Below are positions 1 through 11,209 of a stretch of DNA of 39,079 bases, one piece after another (the stretch's first letter is position 1; each line of letters opens with the position of its first letter). The notes under the pieces were generated by a model. The model searched no databases and was not told the origin of the DNA. It worked only from the letters and a program-made list of their open reading frames with translations. Location: positions 1-39,079 of the forward strand of contig MU835441.1 of NCBI GenBank assembly GCA_029204225.1. Direction: 5' to 3'. A program made the translations under genes and the position numbers. This stretch comes from Diphasiastrum complanatum. Taxonomy: Eukaryota; Streptophyta; Lycopodiopsida; Lycopodiales; Lycopodiaceae.

Positions 1-690
1 TTGAATTCATTCTTGGTCCTGGGTAGCCCAACAATAAAATCCATAGAGATGCTTTCCTCTGAGGACTTACTCTCCCGGCCTTGTTCACCTGACAAGCCGT
101 GCAACGCTGGACGTACTCTCTTACATCTCGCTGCAATCGTGGCCAGAAATAATGCTTCTCAAAAGCTCACTGGTCTTATCAATACCAGGGTGCCTTGCGC
201 AGGGACTATCATGGCATTCATGAAGTATCTTACGACGAAGATTTTTCACATCTAACACGAAAACTCTTCCATTTCTCAATAACATACCATCCTTCACGGT
301 GTATGTTAAATATGTACTGGTGTGTGTCTTGTCTGTTTGGTCGACTACCTTGCGCACATTAGGCCACACACGCTAATTGAGCCTTCTTAATCTCCTCCAT
401 GAGACCACTGTCAACCACAGTAAGGCTCATCTGATGCAGTATACGAGATAGTGCATCAACGACCACATTTTTCTTTTCTCTTTGGAAGCGAATTTCCAAA
501 TGTACTTCCCTACTTCAGCTCGGCCCACCAAGCTTGGTGGCCCTTCAAATCTGGCTAAGTGCAAAAATACCTAAAAGTATGATGATCTGTATACACAATA
601 AAACTCTCGCGCATATAAATAATGTTCATCTACACCTCTTGAGCTCATGTATAATCGCAATACAGCTCTTGCTCGTGTGTAGGATATCTG
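1..690 (-). pseudogene. Ty3/gypsy pol fragment: RNase H end and integrase start (element A, left part)
   Basis: Minus-strand translation, in shifting frames, reads as gypsy pol. About 600-690 gives YPTHEQEL of RNase H, about 435-460 gives the RNase H end VDALSR, about 190-235 gives the integrase zinc-finger half ECHDSPCARHPGI, and 10-60 gives [11 protein letters not shown] at the start of the integrase core. Stops and frameshifts break it throughout, so no functional enzyme is encoded. It continues past the left window edge. Its upstream half lies at 6941-7500; the two were split by the copia insertion between them, since the right part ends at FESKK and this part resumes at HRYPTHEQEL, adjacent stretches of gypsy RNase H. 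Confidence 0.8.
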
Positions 691-1490
691 TGTTCTTGAT
701 CTATCAATCATACTTGAGATTAAGTTCAATCTAGATCAAATTCTAAGACACAAATCCCTAACAAGAACAATCATTAATTGAAGGTAGGTGTACTCTTCTG
801 GTTTTCCCACATGTGAAACCCTATCTGAGTATGGACTCCAACCTGAAAATCAAGTTACACATTGATAGCACCTCAAAACAATCAAAACGAATGTAGACAA
901 ATTGGAGAGAATCACCTCAAAATTGCTTCCAAAACCAAGATTGGTGTCTCCACAATGATTATGGCCAAATGTGGCTCTATATATACAAATAAGTCGGAGC
1001 TCGTGGTACTGATCATCCCTTATGATCCACACAGTCGTGTGAGGTGCTTTGTCATATGATGATTCTCATCATGCAAAACTGACACTTGGACAAAACCTTC
1101 TATTTTTGAGCCACTTTTGGTCCATTTTACACTTCTATTATGGAAGATCTACTTGAAAAATCTCTAGAAGTCAAAATTCGTCTACTTCAGCATTATTCAA
1201 CACATGGTGAGCTGTCCTCTACACATGGGATGTGACACCTAACCAAAGGATGTGACTCATGCCAATCAATAGATTGAATGCCAAAGTGTCAAATGTCTAG
1301 AAAACTAGTTTTTGGCCTTTTAGCCACTAGAACTTGAATTAAATCATGTGGTACAGACCTATATGATTTATGGTTACATGACAAGTACACTATTTTCCAC
1401 ACCGTAGGGAAAGCAGACGCACACACATGGTGTAATCATTCCTATATACAAGATTTTGGCCTCTACCAAGCTATTTTTGCATTTTTCACA
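691..1490 (-). mobile_element. 3' LTR of copia element A, outer end truncated
   Basis: This stretch aligns along its length with 6175-6940, the 5' LTR of the same element. The inner end is TTTTTCACA at 1482-1490, directly before a polypurine tract, so the LTR starts with TG on the minus strand. The outer end lacks about 70 bp present at 6108-6175 and abuts gypsy RNase H, so no target-site duplication can be read. Most differences from the other LTR are single extra bases here, which may be sequencing insertions rather than age. Confidence 0.82.
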
Positions 1491-1498
1491 ACTCCCTC
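1491..1498 (-). other. Polypurine tract of copia element A
   Basis: On the minus strand GAGGGAGT lies directly before the TGTGAAAAATGC start of the 3' LTR. This is the expected plus-strand primer site, and it fixes the element's orientation as minus. Confidence 0.65.
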
Positions 1499-2900
1499 AA
1501 AAAATACTAGCTTGGTAAAATCTAGCATAGATCTATCTATAACTCCAAGAGCCAATCTTAATTTTATAAATGCATCTTTAGGCAATGCCTTGGTGAGTAA
1601 TAATCGCCCATGCAATTGATGATGAAACATGAATAACGCACTTGATCTCACTTTGCTTTGCACTTTCTCCCTCACGAAATGATGTGCAATTTCGATGAGC
1701 TTTGTATCGAGCATGGAAGACTGGATTGTTTGCAAGTTGTTGAGCCTGCCTTGATTTTCACAAATATATGCATGGAATGGTCTTCCATCCCTTGATCACA
1801 TGTAGCTCCTCCAAAATCCTTTTAAGCCCAAAAAACCTCTCTTTGTTGTTGGTGGTCATTGCTTTATATTCGTTCTATTGATGAAAGAGAGATCGGTGAT
1901 CATGCTTTTTGGAAAGCTCAAGATATAACTCCTCCACATAAGAATGTAAGCAAATGCACTTATGGATCTTCTATCATCTTGTCACCTGCAAAACTTGAGT
2001 CCGAATATGCTCTCAAACAAATATTAGTCCCTTTCATAAACTATGCCAAAGTCTTTTGTAGCTGAGATTACCCTTAACACCCCTTTTTGCTCCCTTTCCA
2101 ATGACACATTAATGGACTCTTGCATGTATTGACTCAACTTGCCAACACAAAACTAAGAATCTGGTCTAGTGATAGTTAGTATATCAAGGAACCAATAAGC
2201 ATTCTATAGGTAGTGATGTCCTCAAAGGATGCTTCTTCACTTTCCTTAGAACCTTTTACATCTTAGTTCCATAGGAGTTTCAACTCCTTTACAATCAATC
2301 ATGCCAAATCTTGCTAAGATTGATCTAAGCATACTTAGATTGACATATGAAGGTAAATCATTACTTCTAGTGACTTCTATTCCAAGTATAACTTTAAGAA
2401 TTCCTAGATCTACTATCTTAAATTACTAGACAAGGAAACTTTTACATTCTTAATGCCATCTAGATCATTTCCTGTGAGTATAATGCCATCAACAATAGAA
2501 AACTAAGATAATGATCTTTCCATCATTACATTTGTAGTACAATGATGGTTCATAAGAACTTACAACAAATCCAATGGAAATAAGATAGGAATTGCAACCT
2601 AGAGTACCATGCTCTTGGTGCTTGCTTGAGTCCATAAAGACTCTTCTTCATAGAGACACACCTTGTCTTCTTCTCCTTCTTTGATGAAGCCCTCGGGTTG
2701 GCACACATGTACGATTTCCTCTTCCAAGAATCCATTTAAGAAAGCATTTGTCACATCAAATTGGAAGAGCTCCCATTTAAAGAAGTTGCAAGACATATGA
2801 TTAATCTAATGGTCACAAGCTTTGCAACAGGTGCAAAGGTTTCATCATAATCTATGCCTTTGACTTGCAAAAAAACCTTTCGCTACAAGTCCTAGCTTTG
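1499..2900 (-). pseudogene. Ty1/copia RT and RNase H, degenerate (element A)
   Basis: About 1499-1740 encodes the end of copia RNase H (IEIAHHFVREKV, then KALPKDAFIKLRLALGVIDR). About 2100-2560 holds frame-broken RT C-terminal sequence. About 2590-2780 encodes the RT core stretch FDVTNAFLNGFLEEE and KKSLYGLKQAPRAWYSRL. Stops and frameshifts interrupt the reading repeatedly. Gene order on the minus strand (IN, RT, RNase H, PPT, LTR) is that of Ty1/copia. Confidence 0.8.
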
Positions 2901-3059
2901 TACTTATGAATGGAACCATCTTGATTATATTTCAACTCTATATATCCATTTACAAGTAAGAGGCTTCTTCTCCATAAGGTAAATCAACAAGTTTCCAAGT
3001 TGATTTTCCATTAATGCATCAAACTCTACTTGCATAGCTTTCCTCCAATTATTGAGACT

Positions 3060-4320
3060 ATCTTGCTTCCTCAAAACTAGTTGCTTCTTCAAGCATAGTA
3101 GTCAGAAAGTATAAGAGTTGAGTAGTGAGAATCTTCCCCTTTGCTCCCCTTTGTCACTATAAGTGAGTCTTCGACCCTGGCCCCCTCAATCCTTGTCCTT
3201 GTTGATCTTCTTGGCACCCCTTGACTTGGAGTAGGTTCCACTTGGTCTTCATCTTCATGAAGCTCCTCCTCGGCCATAGCATGATCATTGACAAGTTCGA
3301 GTGTTGTTGGAAGTCACCTTCACTTTGGCTTGGAGAGATTCATCAAAAAGTACATCTCTACTAGCAACAAGTTTTTTTGTAATAGGATCATATATCCTAT
3401 AGGCTTTCTTACTTTCACTATAACCAACAAAGATGCCTTTGAAAGAATTGGCATCTTCCTTTTTTCTTGTTTCTAAAGGAATAAGTACATAACAAGTACA
3501 TCCAAAAAACTTTCAAATCACTAAGATTTGGGCTTTTTGCCAAACAATACTTCATAAGGTGTAAGTCCTTCAATGGCACTATTTGTCATTCTATTACAAA
3601 GAAAATTTGCACATAAAATAGCTTCTCCCCTCAAAATGAAATAGAAAGAGATGCATCTAATCTCATAGCTTTAGCACACTCACATAGTGTCCTATTCTTT
3701 CTCTCAGCTACTCCATTTTGTTGTGGAGTATATGTACAAGTAATTCTCTCTTTATGCCATTAGTTTCACAAAACTCTTTCATCCTATTGGAGATGTACTC
3801 CCCTCCATTATCACTTCTTAATACTTTCAAGCTCAGTATTAAGTTGCTTTTCCACAAGAGTTTTGAACTTTACAAAGGACTCAAAAACTTCACTTTTCTT
3901 AGACAAGAGATAAAACCAAGAGTATCTTGATCTATCATCAATAAAAGTGACATACATTAGAGCTCCACCATTTGATTCATGTGAAAATGAATGAACATCT
4001 GAGTGTACTAAGGCTAAGAGGAGAGTTAGATTTTATCAAAGATCTCTTGAAAGGAAGCTTATGAGATTTGGAGAGTCCACAAGCTTCACAAAGCTGGCAC
4101 ACACTTGGATATGGTTTTGGGAAGTCCTTTGCTAGCTCTTTTGTCACCATGGTCTCCATAGCTTTGTAGTAGGGATGGCCTAACCTTTTGTGCCATAATT
4201 CCACTTGAGTAAGCTCCTCCCTTGCCATGTTCACACTTCCAACCATCACATTAGCATCCAATTTGAATAACCTCCCTTGCTTGAAACCACTAGAAATACA
4301 TTTTTCATCTTTCAAGATAG
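3060..4320 (-). pseudogene. Ty1/copia integrase and linker, degenerate (element A)
   Basis: 3977-4315 encodes the GAG-pre-integrase region, with VELWHKRLGHPYYKAMETM and the CQLCEACGLSKSHKLPF zinc-binding end. 3350-3970 corresponds to the integrase core, but frames are badly broken. 3089-3277 encodes the acidic linker between integrase and RT (PSQGVPRRSTRTR). It is not functional. Confidence 0.75.
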
Positions 4321-4559
4321 AACATGCTCCATGCTTGAAATGTACATCTAATCCACTATCCCATAAGTTGTCCTACACTCAACAAGTCTTTGTAATTGAA
4401 GGTACATAAAGAACATTGTCTAGATCTACTTTTTTAGATGATCCTAGACATAAAGGAATGGATCCAACACCTACAATCTCACATTCTTGATCACTTGCAG
4501 TGAGATAAATCTCTTAGAACTATTGAAGAAAGTAGATTAGAAAAGTAGTCTTTTTGGTG

Positions 4560-5390
4560 AGTCATGTGAGAGCTTGCCCCACTATCAATCCACCAAGTGT
4601 CTTGATTAGATGTTTGTGGTGAGGATACCATCAAAGATAGATTGCCTCTTCCTCCTCCTCAAGCACAAGATTGCCTTGATTGTCCTTCTCTTGGGCATTC
4701 TTCTTCTTGTAGCACTCGGATGCAAAATGTCCTTTTTTTCCACAAAAGAAAACACTTTAGCTTCTTCTTGTCCTTCTTGCTCTTGCCTTTGGAACTTGAC
4801 GCTCATCTTTGTTCTCCATCTCCATGTCTTGAGTCTTCTTGGATGGAAACTTCTTCTTCTTGCATTTTCAAAGAAAAGTTAGCTTTTTCATCACCATCAT
4901 TCAAAGATAAGGAACTCATCCTACTTTTGATATGAAGCCATACTACTCTCCTCACTAACAAGCACACTTTGTAGTTTTTCAATACTAGGAAGTGGAATCT
5001 TGAATAGAAAAGGTTTGAACAAGATTGGAATAATCACCTCCTAATTCATTCAAATGATTTGAACTAATTCATCATCTTTGATTTTATCATCTATAGAAGA
5101 CAACTCTTTATTCAAAGATTTGATCCTAAAGACATAATTTTGGGCACTTTCACTACTTCCTTTCATGCTTTGAAGGATTTGATTCCTAAGCATGAGTATC
5201 CTTGAAGTGTTCTTGGATCCATAAATGGCTTTTAATGAATCCCATGCCTCTTTGGATGTGGTACAAGATGAAATTTCTTTCAAAAGTTCATTACTTACAT
5301 TCATTTTTATGCAGTGTAATGCAACTCTACATCTCTTTTTGTACTTAGCCAATTCAACTCCTCCTTGAGGTTCTACTTCCACCTCAAAGT
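4560..5390 (-). pseudogene. Ty1/copia gag, degenerate (element A)
   Basis: 5050-5382 keeps 110 codons of a copia capsid-type (UBN2-like) region, including EISSCTTSKEAWDSLKAIYG and LRNQILQSMKGSSESAQNY. 4600-4810 is lysine- and arginine-rich, where the zinc knuckle would sit, and is frame-broken. The position just inside the 5' LTR side fits gag. Confidence 0.7.
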
Positions 5391-6094
5391 ACTATGTCAT
5401 AAAGATCATGAAGTACAAGCAAAGACTCCATTCGAACTATCCAAGTAGCATAATTAGTGGATGTAAGTCTTTCACTAGCTTCAAGCAAAACCCACCCACT
5501 GATGCCATTTTTGAATGTGAAAAAGCACTAGAAACTCTTATGGTTTCTCTAAGAGATCTGAACCTAAAGTCTTCTAGCAATTTAGAAGCTTATAGACTCA
5601 ATCCTATCATCATGAACCAATCTAGAATGATGGAAATTTAGATTCTAGTCTCAACCTTGCAAAATCACTCCTTAATCTATGATTTTAGCAATTTCTCTCT
5701 TCAACTTCAACATACAATAAAAAAATCAGAGTAGATCAATTAATGCACCTCATTCAAGCTTCAATTTTAATATTTTGGCTGATCTAATCCAAAAACTAAT
5801 CAAGGGATTAGACTCTCTATAGAAAATGCTTGATTTTGCACAAAAAATCACTCAAATTGGGTATGTGAGTCAAATTCTACAAATTTTTGAAATTTCTCAA
5901 TCAAAACCGGAGCTGTACGGCCCTCACACGTGTGAAAAGAGTTCCTACAACCCACAACAAGATCTGGACCAAAAATTTTAAGAATAGCTATCAAATCCAA
6001 CTCGCTACACAAAATTGACTAGTTTCCAAAAAACTGCTAATTTTGGCTTTGATTTGAATTAACCCTATCAATTTCAACAAAACCTCTTGTACTA
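5391..6094 (-). other. Untranslated leader / gag N-terminal remnant of copia element A
   Basis: AT-rich DNA between the PBS and the readable gag. Short matches to gag N-terminal coding may exist, but I could not follow a frame. No other gene is seen. Confidence 0.4.
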
Positions 6095-6107
6095 GGCTCT
6101 GATACCA
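6095..6107 (-). other. Primer binding site (initiator Met-tRNA), copia element A
   Basis: Minus strand TGGTATCAGAGCC, complementary to the 3' end of plant initiator Met-tRNA, directly inside the LTR that ends TTTTTCCACA. It identifies 6108-6940 as the 5' LTR. Confidence 0.88.
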
Positions 6108-6940
6108 TGTGGAAAAAGTACAAAAGGACCAAGAGTGGATCCTAATCTGATCCTCAAGAGGGATTGGTTATCAGATTACTTGATCTATCAATCTACTTGA
6201 GATTAAGATCAATCTAGATCAATTCTAGATACAAAATCCTAACAAGAACAATCATCAATTGAAGGTAGGTGTACTTTCTGGTTTCCCACGTGTGAAACCC
6301 TGTCTGAGTACGGACTCCAACCTGAAAATCAAGTACACATTGATAGCACCTCAAAACAATCAAAACAAATGTAGACAAATGGAGAGAATCACTCAAAATT
6401 GCTTCCAAAACCAAGATTGGTGTCTCACAATGATTATGGCCAAATGTGGCTCTATATATACAATAAGTCGGAGCTCGTGGTACTGATCATCCCTTTGATC
6501 CCACATGTGTGAAGGTGCTTTGTCATATGATGATTCATCATGCAAAACTGACACTTGGACAAAACCTTCTATTTTGAGCACTTTTGGTCCATTTTCCTTC
6601 TATATGGAGATCTACTTGAAAATCTTCTAGAAGTCAAAATTCGTCTACTTCAGCTTATTCAACACATGTGAGCTGTCCTCTACACATGGGATGTGACACC
6701 TAACCAAAGGATGTGACTCATGCAATCAATAGATTGATGTCATGTGTCATATGTCTAGAAAAACTAGTTTTTGGCCTTTTTAGCCACTAGAACTTGAATT
6801 AAATCATATGTACAACCTATATGATTATGGTACATGACAAGTACACTATTTTCACACGTGGGAACAGACTCCACACATGTGTAATCATCATATATACAAG
6901 ATTTTTGGCCTCTACCAAGCTTATTTTTGCATTTTTCACA
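6108..6940 (-). mobile_element. 5' LTR of copia element A (833 bp)
   Basis: Bounded by TGTGG at 6108 (next to the PBS) and TTTTTCACA ending at 6940, so it is TG...CA on the minus strand. Its right flank is gypsy RNase H coding (FESKK), showing insertion into an older gypsy element. A probable promoter-like TATATATA lies near 6450. Confidence 0.85.
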
Positions 6941-7500
6941 CTTCTTACTCTCAAAGGTTACTGGTCTACCCTCTTGGCTCAACACTGCACCTACGGCAAT
7001 GCCACTTGCATCCGTCTCTAGGTCAAAAGGTTTCTAGGTATTCACAATCTTGAGGACTGGAGTCGTGGCCACAGACTCCTTCAAGTTCTCAAAACGTTGT
7101 TAAGCTTCAGCATCCCATCGAACCACAGTGTTGTTTTTCCTTAATTGGTTCGTTAAAGGAGCAGCTATCTAGGAATAATTCCTAACAAACCGTAGGTAGA
7201 ACTTACAAAAGCCTAAGAAAGACTATAATTGGCGTATATCGGCAGGCCTCGGCCACTTCTTAACCACAACCACCTTGGCTGGGTCAACCGAAATACCCTC
7301 AGCTGTCACTACGTGACCCAAATACTCAACACGAGTCTTACACAACTCTATCTTCTGAGCATTGGCATACAAGACAGAAGCTTGTAACTTGCCCAAAACG
7401 GTGTTGAGATGAATCTCATGCTCCTCAACTGCTTTACTAAAAACCAATATATCGTCAATAAAATTGACGATAGCCTGATTAGACTTCAACAACTTGCATC
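6941..7500 (-). pseudogene. Ty3/gypsy RT and RNase H fragment (element A, right part)
   Basis: 7223-7504 encodes the gypsy RT catalytic segment FIDDILVFSK (an xxDD box) followed by YLGHVVTAEGISVDPAKV. 6945-7222 continues, with frame breaks, into the RNase H start ETDASGIAVGAVLSQEG and FESKK. The frame starts abruptly at about 7500, where it joins gag sequence: the rest of gag, the protease and the RT N-terminus are deleted. It continues at 690 on the far side of the inserted copia element. Confidence 0.82.
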
Positions 7501-7960
7501 CCACCTGTCAACAAAATCAGTGAAATGGTAAGCAGCTTTGCGGACCCGCCAACCCTCATCAATTGGAGACCGTTTCAAATCAAAATACTCTTCCCACTTA
7601 TGCAACCACTGATCTACGATATCAGTATTGTGTTGGGGAGTGTTTCCAGTGAAACGAGTAGGTTTAATATCTTTGTCTTCTGGATAGGGTGGAAGGTAAC
7701 ATAGGACGAACAACAGAAGACGGATAAGGTGGAGCATACTGCGAGGAAGATGCATAACCACCAACTACCATCATCGCTCGCATCTCTGCGACTATCTTTT
7801 CCACACTATCCATGCGATCTTGCACAGAAGGGGAAATACCAGCAGGCGAACGGGCAGCCACTGTAGGCGGATTATGGGCAGGACTAAGCACAGGGCTGGG
7901 TGGTGGTGATGGAAGAGCAACGGGTGGACTGAGCGGAATATCAACTCTATCATCTTCCAT
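7501..7960 (-). pseudogene. Ty3/gypsy gag, N-terminal part (element A)
   Basis: An ATG at 7960 opens a frame with a proline-rich N-terminus (PLSPPVALPSPPPSPV) and a heptad-like stretch (RMDSVEKIVAEMRAMM). A frame change near 7700 leads into TRFTGNTPQHNTDIVDQWLH and EEYFDLKRSPIDEGWRV, typical of the gypsy gag domain. It is cut off at about 7500 by the deletion that joins it to RT. Confidence 0.75.
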
Positions 7961-8942
7961 TATGAAACAAAAACAGAGATAGCACGAAATCAAGCTAGAA
8001 ATTGCACTTATTGAAACACAGTCAAGAAAGGGAAATGTTCAGCTTATTCAAAATTTAGAACTGAAAGAGACACAAGGCAACTGGAAAGTAATAAATCTCT
8101 GGGAAAAACACAAAGCCAGGGACATGTAGTACTTCCCTTGTGTCCTACGCTGGTACAAAAGTCGGTAAAAAAACTTTTTTTGCGCACCAAATCGGTTTGA
8201 AAGTCGAAAAAAACAGAAAAAAAAACGAGTTGTTTGACGTCGAATTTCTTCCAAACGGCAACAGCTTTTCACGAATGGTCAATTGGTAGAAGGTCGCCCT
8301 CCTACTAGGCCTAATCTAAAACCTTAACATCAAAAACCGGAGATAAATCGGAGAAGTTACGCCCAATCCAAAAATCTGACCTATTTTTGCTTGGAAACCG
8401 ACTTTTTGGTGAAACAGAGACAAATCTGCTCCAAAACCGGCGTATGATGGCCCTATAGGATCGCTATGGATACTAGGAACATGCTCCCAAAATCTGATCA
8501 GGATCTGAGAAGGTTTTGGAAAGTTATGAGCGAAAATCCTTCTGAAAAAAAAATGCGCTGGAGCTGTAGGAACAAAGTACGCCCAATTTTCCCTGCTAGA
8601 AATCGTTGAAACAACTCTGAAAAGATGTGTAGATCAATGCTGGAACAGTAGAAAACGAGTACCCACAAATCCCTACAAATTTGAATCTATTTCCCTCTTT
8701 TTCAGCGATGGAGATAGGCCACAGGAAGGCGATGGAGCATCCCAAAAAATTTTCCACCTTTTCTCCTTCAAAACGGGTGTTTGTGGGCTCCCTGTATGCT
8801 GGAACAGCAGCATTGGAGGCCCACGTTTCTTCTCCAATCTGTCTCCCACGTTTTCTCCCTCAAAAATCCTTAAAAAACAAGCAAAATTTGACAATTTCTA
8901 TACTTTCTCTCTCTAGAACGACGTTTTCTCTCTCTAGAACGA
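7961..8942 (-). other. Gypsy element A leader
   Basis: About 1 kb between PBS and gag start. No coding similarity is recognised. It fits a long 5' untranslated leader of a plant gypsy element. Confidence 0.5.
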
Positions 8943-8955
8943 GGCTCTGATACCA
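8943..8955 (-). other. Primer binding site, gypsy element A
   Basis: Minus strand TGGTATCAGAGCC, separated by two bases from an LTR ending in TGACA. Matches the 3' end of initiator Met-tRNA. Confidence 0.85.
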
Positions 8956-8957
8956 AT

Positions 8958-9434
8958 TGTCACAAGCCAGTCTCTCCAAGCTCGTGAATCCTAGAAGCTG
9001 GTGTGTAAAATGAACCTCTCAACCATAGGCACCCCCTCCTTGAGTCCTTCTACCTGCTATTCCCGTCAACTGGCACATGGCATCCACTTGTGGGTGATCA
9101 GTCCACTTGGCACGCTTAGCCCCTGTGACCTGTGAATACTGAGTGACTCATAGGGTACCACCCCGTGCCCCGCCAAAGACCTGTGACCCTCTTGGTCACC
9201 CCGACTACTTGCCGGCTAGCATCTCGTCACTGACAGCTAGGGTCTCGACGGTCAAGACACACCGCATCTCTGACAACTTGTCAGGCGGCCACACCGGGTC
9301 ACTGCTCGTGACACACCGGTCCCAACCTGGGACAGATGTTCTCCTCGGTCACTGGCCCTTGCCAATACTTGGCCTCAAGCCCTCTGGTGACCGGCCGTGC
9401 CAAGGTCATGATAGAGTCGTAACTGGACTCTAAC
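8958..9434 (-). mobile_element. 5' LTR of gypsy element A (about 477 bp)
   Basis: It starts TGTCACAAGCC beside the PBS. The far end is placed at TCTAACA (9434), which gives TG...CA termini and leaves 46 bp of another element's leader before the next PBS. It is GC-richer than its surroundings. The 3' copy lies outside the window, so the outer end rests on termini only. Confidence 0.6.
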
Positions 9435-9480
9435 ATGATCTTTGCCTGAATTGTAGCACCCATATTGTATTTAATGAACC

Positions 9481-9493
9481 TGCTCTGATACCA
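9481..9493 (-). other. Primer binding site of a third LTR element (B)
   Basis: Minus strand TGGTATCAGAGCA directly adjoins an LTR end reading CGCCCACA. Confidence 0.8.
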
Positions 9494-9827
9494 TGTGGGC
9501 GAAAACGTGCGTAGTGATGGGCGAAAAATTGCAGGAACTAGATGAGCTAGTACGAATCACAGACAACACAACAATCAATTGAATGCATGCAACGCAAAAC
9601 AATGCTGGAAGAACATAATATCTTTAGTATTTCCTTTTCTTAGAGTGAGTCGACAGTGCGGCGCCAAACGGCACCCTGAAGCACCTCTTACACTTCTCTT
9701 TTCTTCTATTCTTCTATATTTCTCTCTTTGTTGTTCTCATACATATATTTCACCAAGGGAGTTTACATTAAACTAACAGCTAACTACGTGTTAACTCTTG
9801 TAATGTTGCCTACGGCTGATCGTGACA
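9494..9827 (-). mobile_element. 5' LTR of element B (about 334 bp)
   Basis: It starts TGTGGGCG beside the PBS and is placed to end at CGTGACA (9827), so on the minus strand it begins TGTCACGATCAGCC. A minus-strand TATATAT-like box lies near 9745. Only 46 bp of leader (9435-9480) remain between it and gypsy A, so gypsy A probably inserted into this element's leader. The outer end is inferred from termini only. Confidence 0.6.
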
Positions 9828-11032
9828 TTTTGCGTCTCACAACTGCCAAGTTTCGAATTCCATAATTCGAATCACTTGACAGTCCTGACTGCCGCAACTG
9901 TTCGATAGTTCAACTGCCATTTCACTAATCGGCAGTCATGTGACTATGTCATTGTGTCCAGCTATAGGTGTCGATGGTGTGTCTCGAACTATTAGTCGTT
10001 CAGGGAATGTGTCAAAAAAGGTTGCTTGAGTTCACCATTTCCATGTGTCAAAAGTTAGAGAGCATTAAATTCATCATTCAGCATTTTGTTCAATCTTCCT
10101 ATTTTTTATCTTTGGGAGCCAGGTTTGAGTTCCGATTACATCATCGAGCTTTTCCTATAATAGAACATTGAGGAATATACTTATAGGTTGTACTTTGGCT
10201 ATCCATAAATAGGTTGCTCAATCAACAAACTCCAAATCTGAGAATACCATGCTTCAGAAAGAGACTTACAGCAGGCAATCATGCGTGTTTTGTGAATAAA
10301 AATAACCCTCAATGTTATGCACAAATATTCGCATCAATTTTGTAATGAAGTAACTATTGTTTAAAACAAGCAACTCAAAGCATGGAGTTTGACTTGAAAC
10401 AGCAAAGACCAAAACTGTGCACTTCATTTTAAAAGGGAAGCTTTAATACTAACTAATACTCCGTTTGACATGATTTTTCCGTTCATGTGAATAATCATGC
10501 ATTGAGGTTGCATTGCTACTCTTGTAGGGTACTTGGGAAGTGCTTAGAGCCTCGATGTTGTAAACTTGAAGTCAGGGTCCAAGAACAGTTTGCCTAATTC
10601 GAATTCTTCATATGTCTCCTTCCCATGTAAATTATCCTTATTCTTATCATGACATGGCACAAAACCCCCACATTTAAGGATATGTTTATGCTCATTCTCA
10701 TTTTTAAAACTTACACTAGCATGCCTCTCAAATAATAAACAATATGACCCAAAATAAAACAACTTCGTTGACTCCCAAAATTACTCAAATGTCTTTGCAC
10801 TGAGTGATAGTATGGGGTATAACATAAAATTAGGTGTAATCAACATTGTTGGTAAAAAAAATACTTGCAGATTCACAGATAATAACACAAATATTCGGGT
10901 AAGCTATTTAGAATCGCAAAACAAAGAATGAGACTTGTGGCACATTTGCCAAATTCAAAATTGATGTATACAATGTGCGTACCTGCCCCAAAAGAATGTA
11001 CTTTGAGAAAACTTGCTTTAATTTTATAAATG
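9828..11032. other. Intergenic, 3' of the patatin-like gene
   Basis: No recognised gene. A 72-codon minus frame at 10544-10762 has no recognisable motif. The right part should hold the 3' UTR of the patatin-like gene. Confidence 0.5.
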
Positions 11033-11209
11033 CTAGTAGTATTGTGGTTTCTGTCCTTGTATGATTACACTGCTTGTATTTTCCAGAGGTTGTTTTACTA
11101 ATTCATCTAAAGGGTGCACTTTTGTCCAAACTTGGGCATCTTGATAGCCAAGCAAGAAAAGCTGGTCCAAAACTGAATCTTCTGCTGGTTCTAAGGCCCA
11201 GCTCAGCAG
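11033..11209 (-). CDS. Patatin-like gene exon 7, terminal (residues 362-419)
   Basis: 58 codons then TAG. It begins [20 protein letters not shown] and [10 protein letters not shown], the conserved C-terminal part of the family, and ends with a tail closing in KPQYY. Acceptor TTATAG. Confidence 0.86.
   Translation of the reverse strand: MLSWALEPAEDSVLDQLFLLGYQDAQVWTKVHPLDELVKQPLENTSSVIIQGQKPQYY

Noticed and set aside
9143-9433. 96-codon plus frame as a gene
   Set aside because: It falls inside the GC-rich LTR of gypsy element A and has no recognisable domain.
10544-10762. 72-codon minus frame as an additional exon of the patatin-like gene
   Set aside because: Exon 7 already ends in TAG with the family's C-terminal sequence; this frame shows no family similarity.
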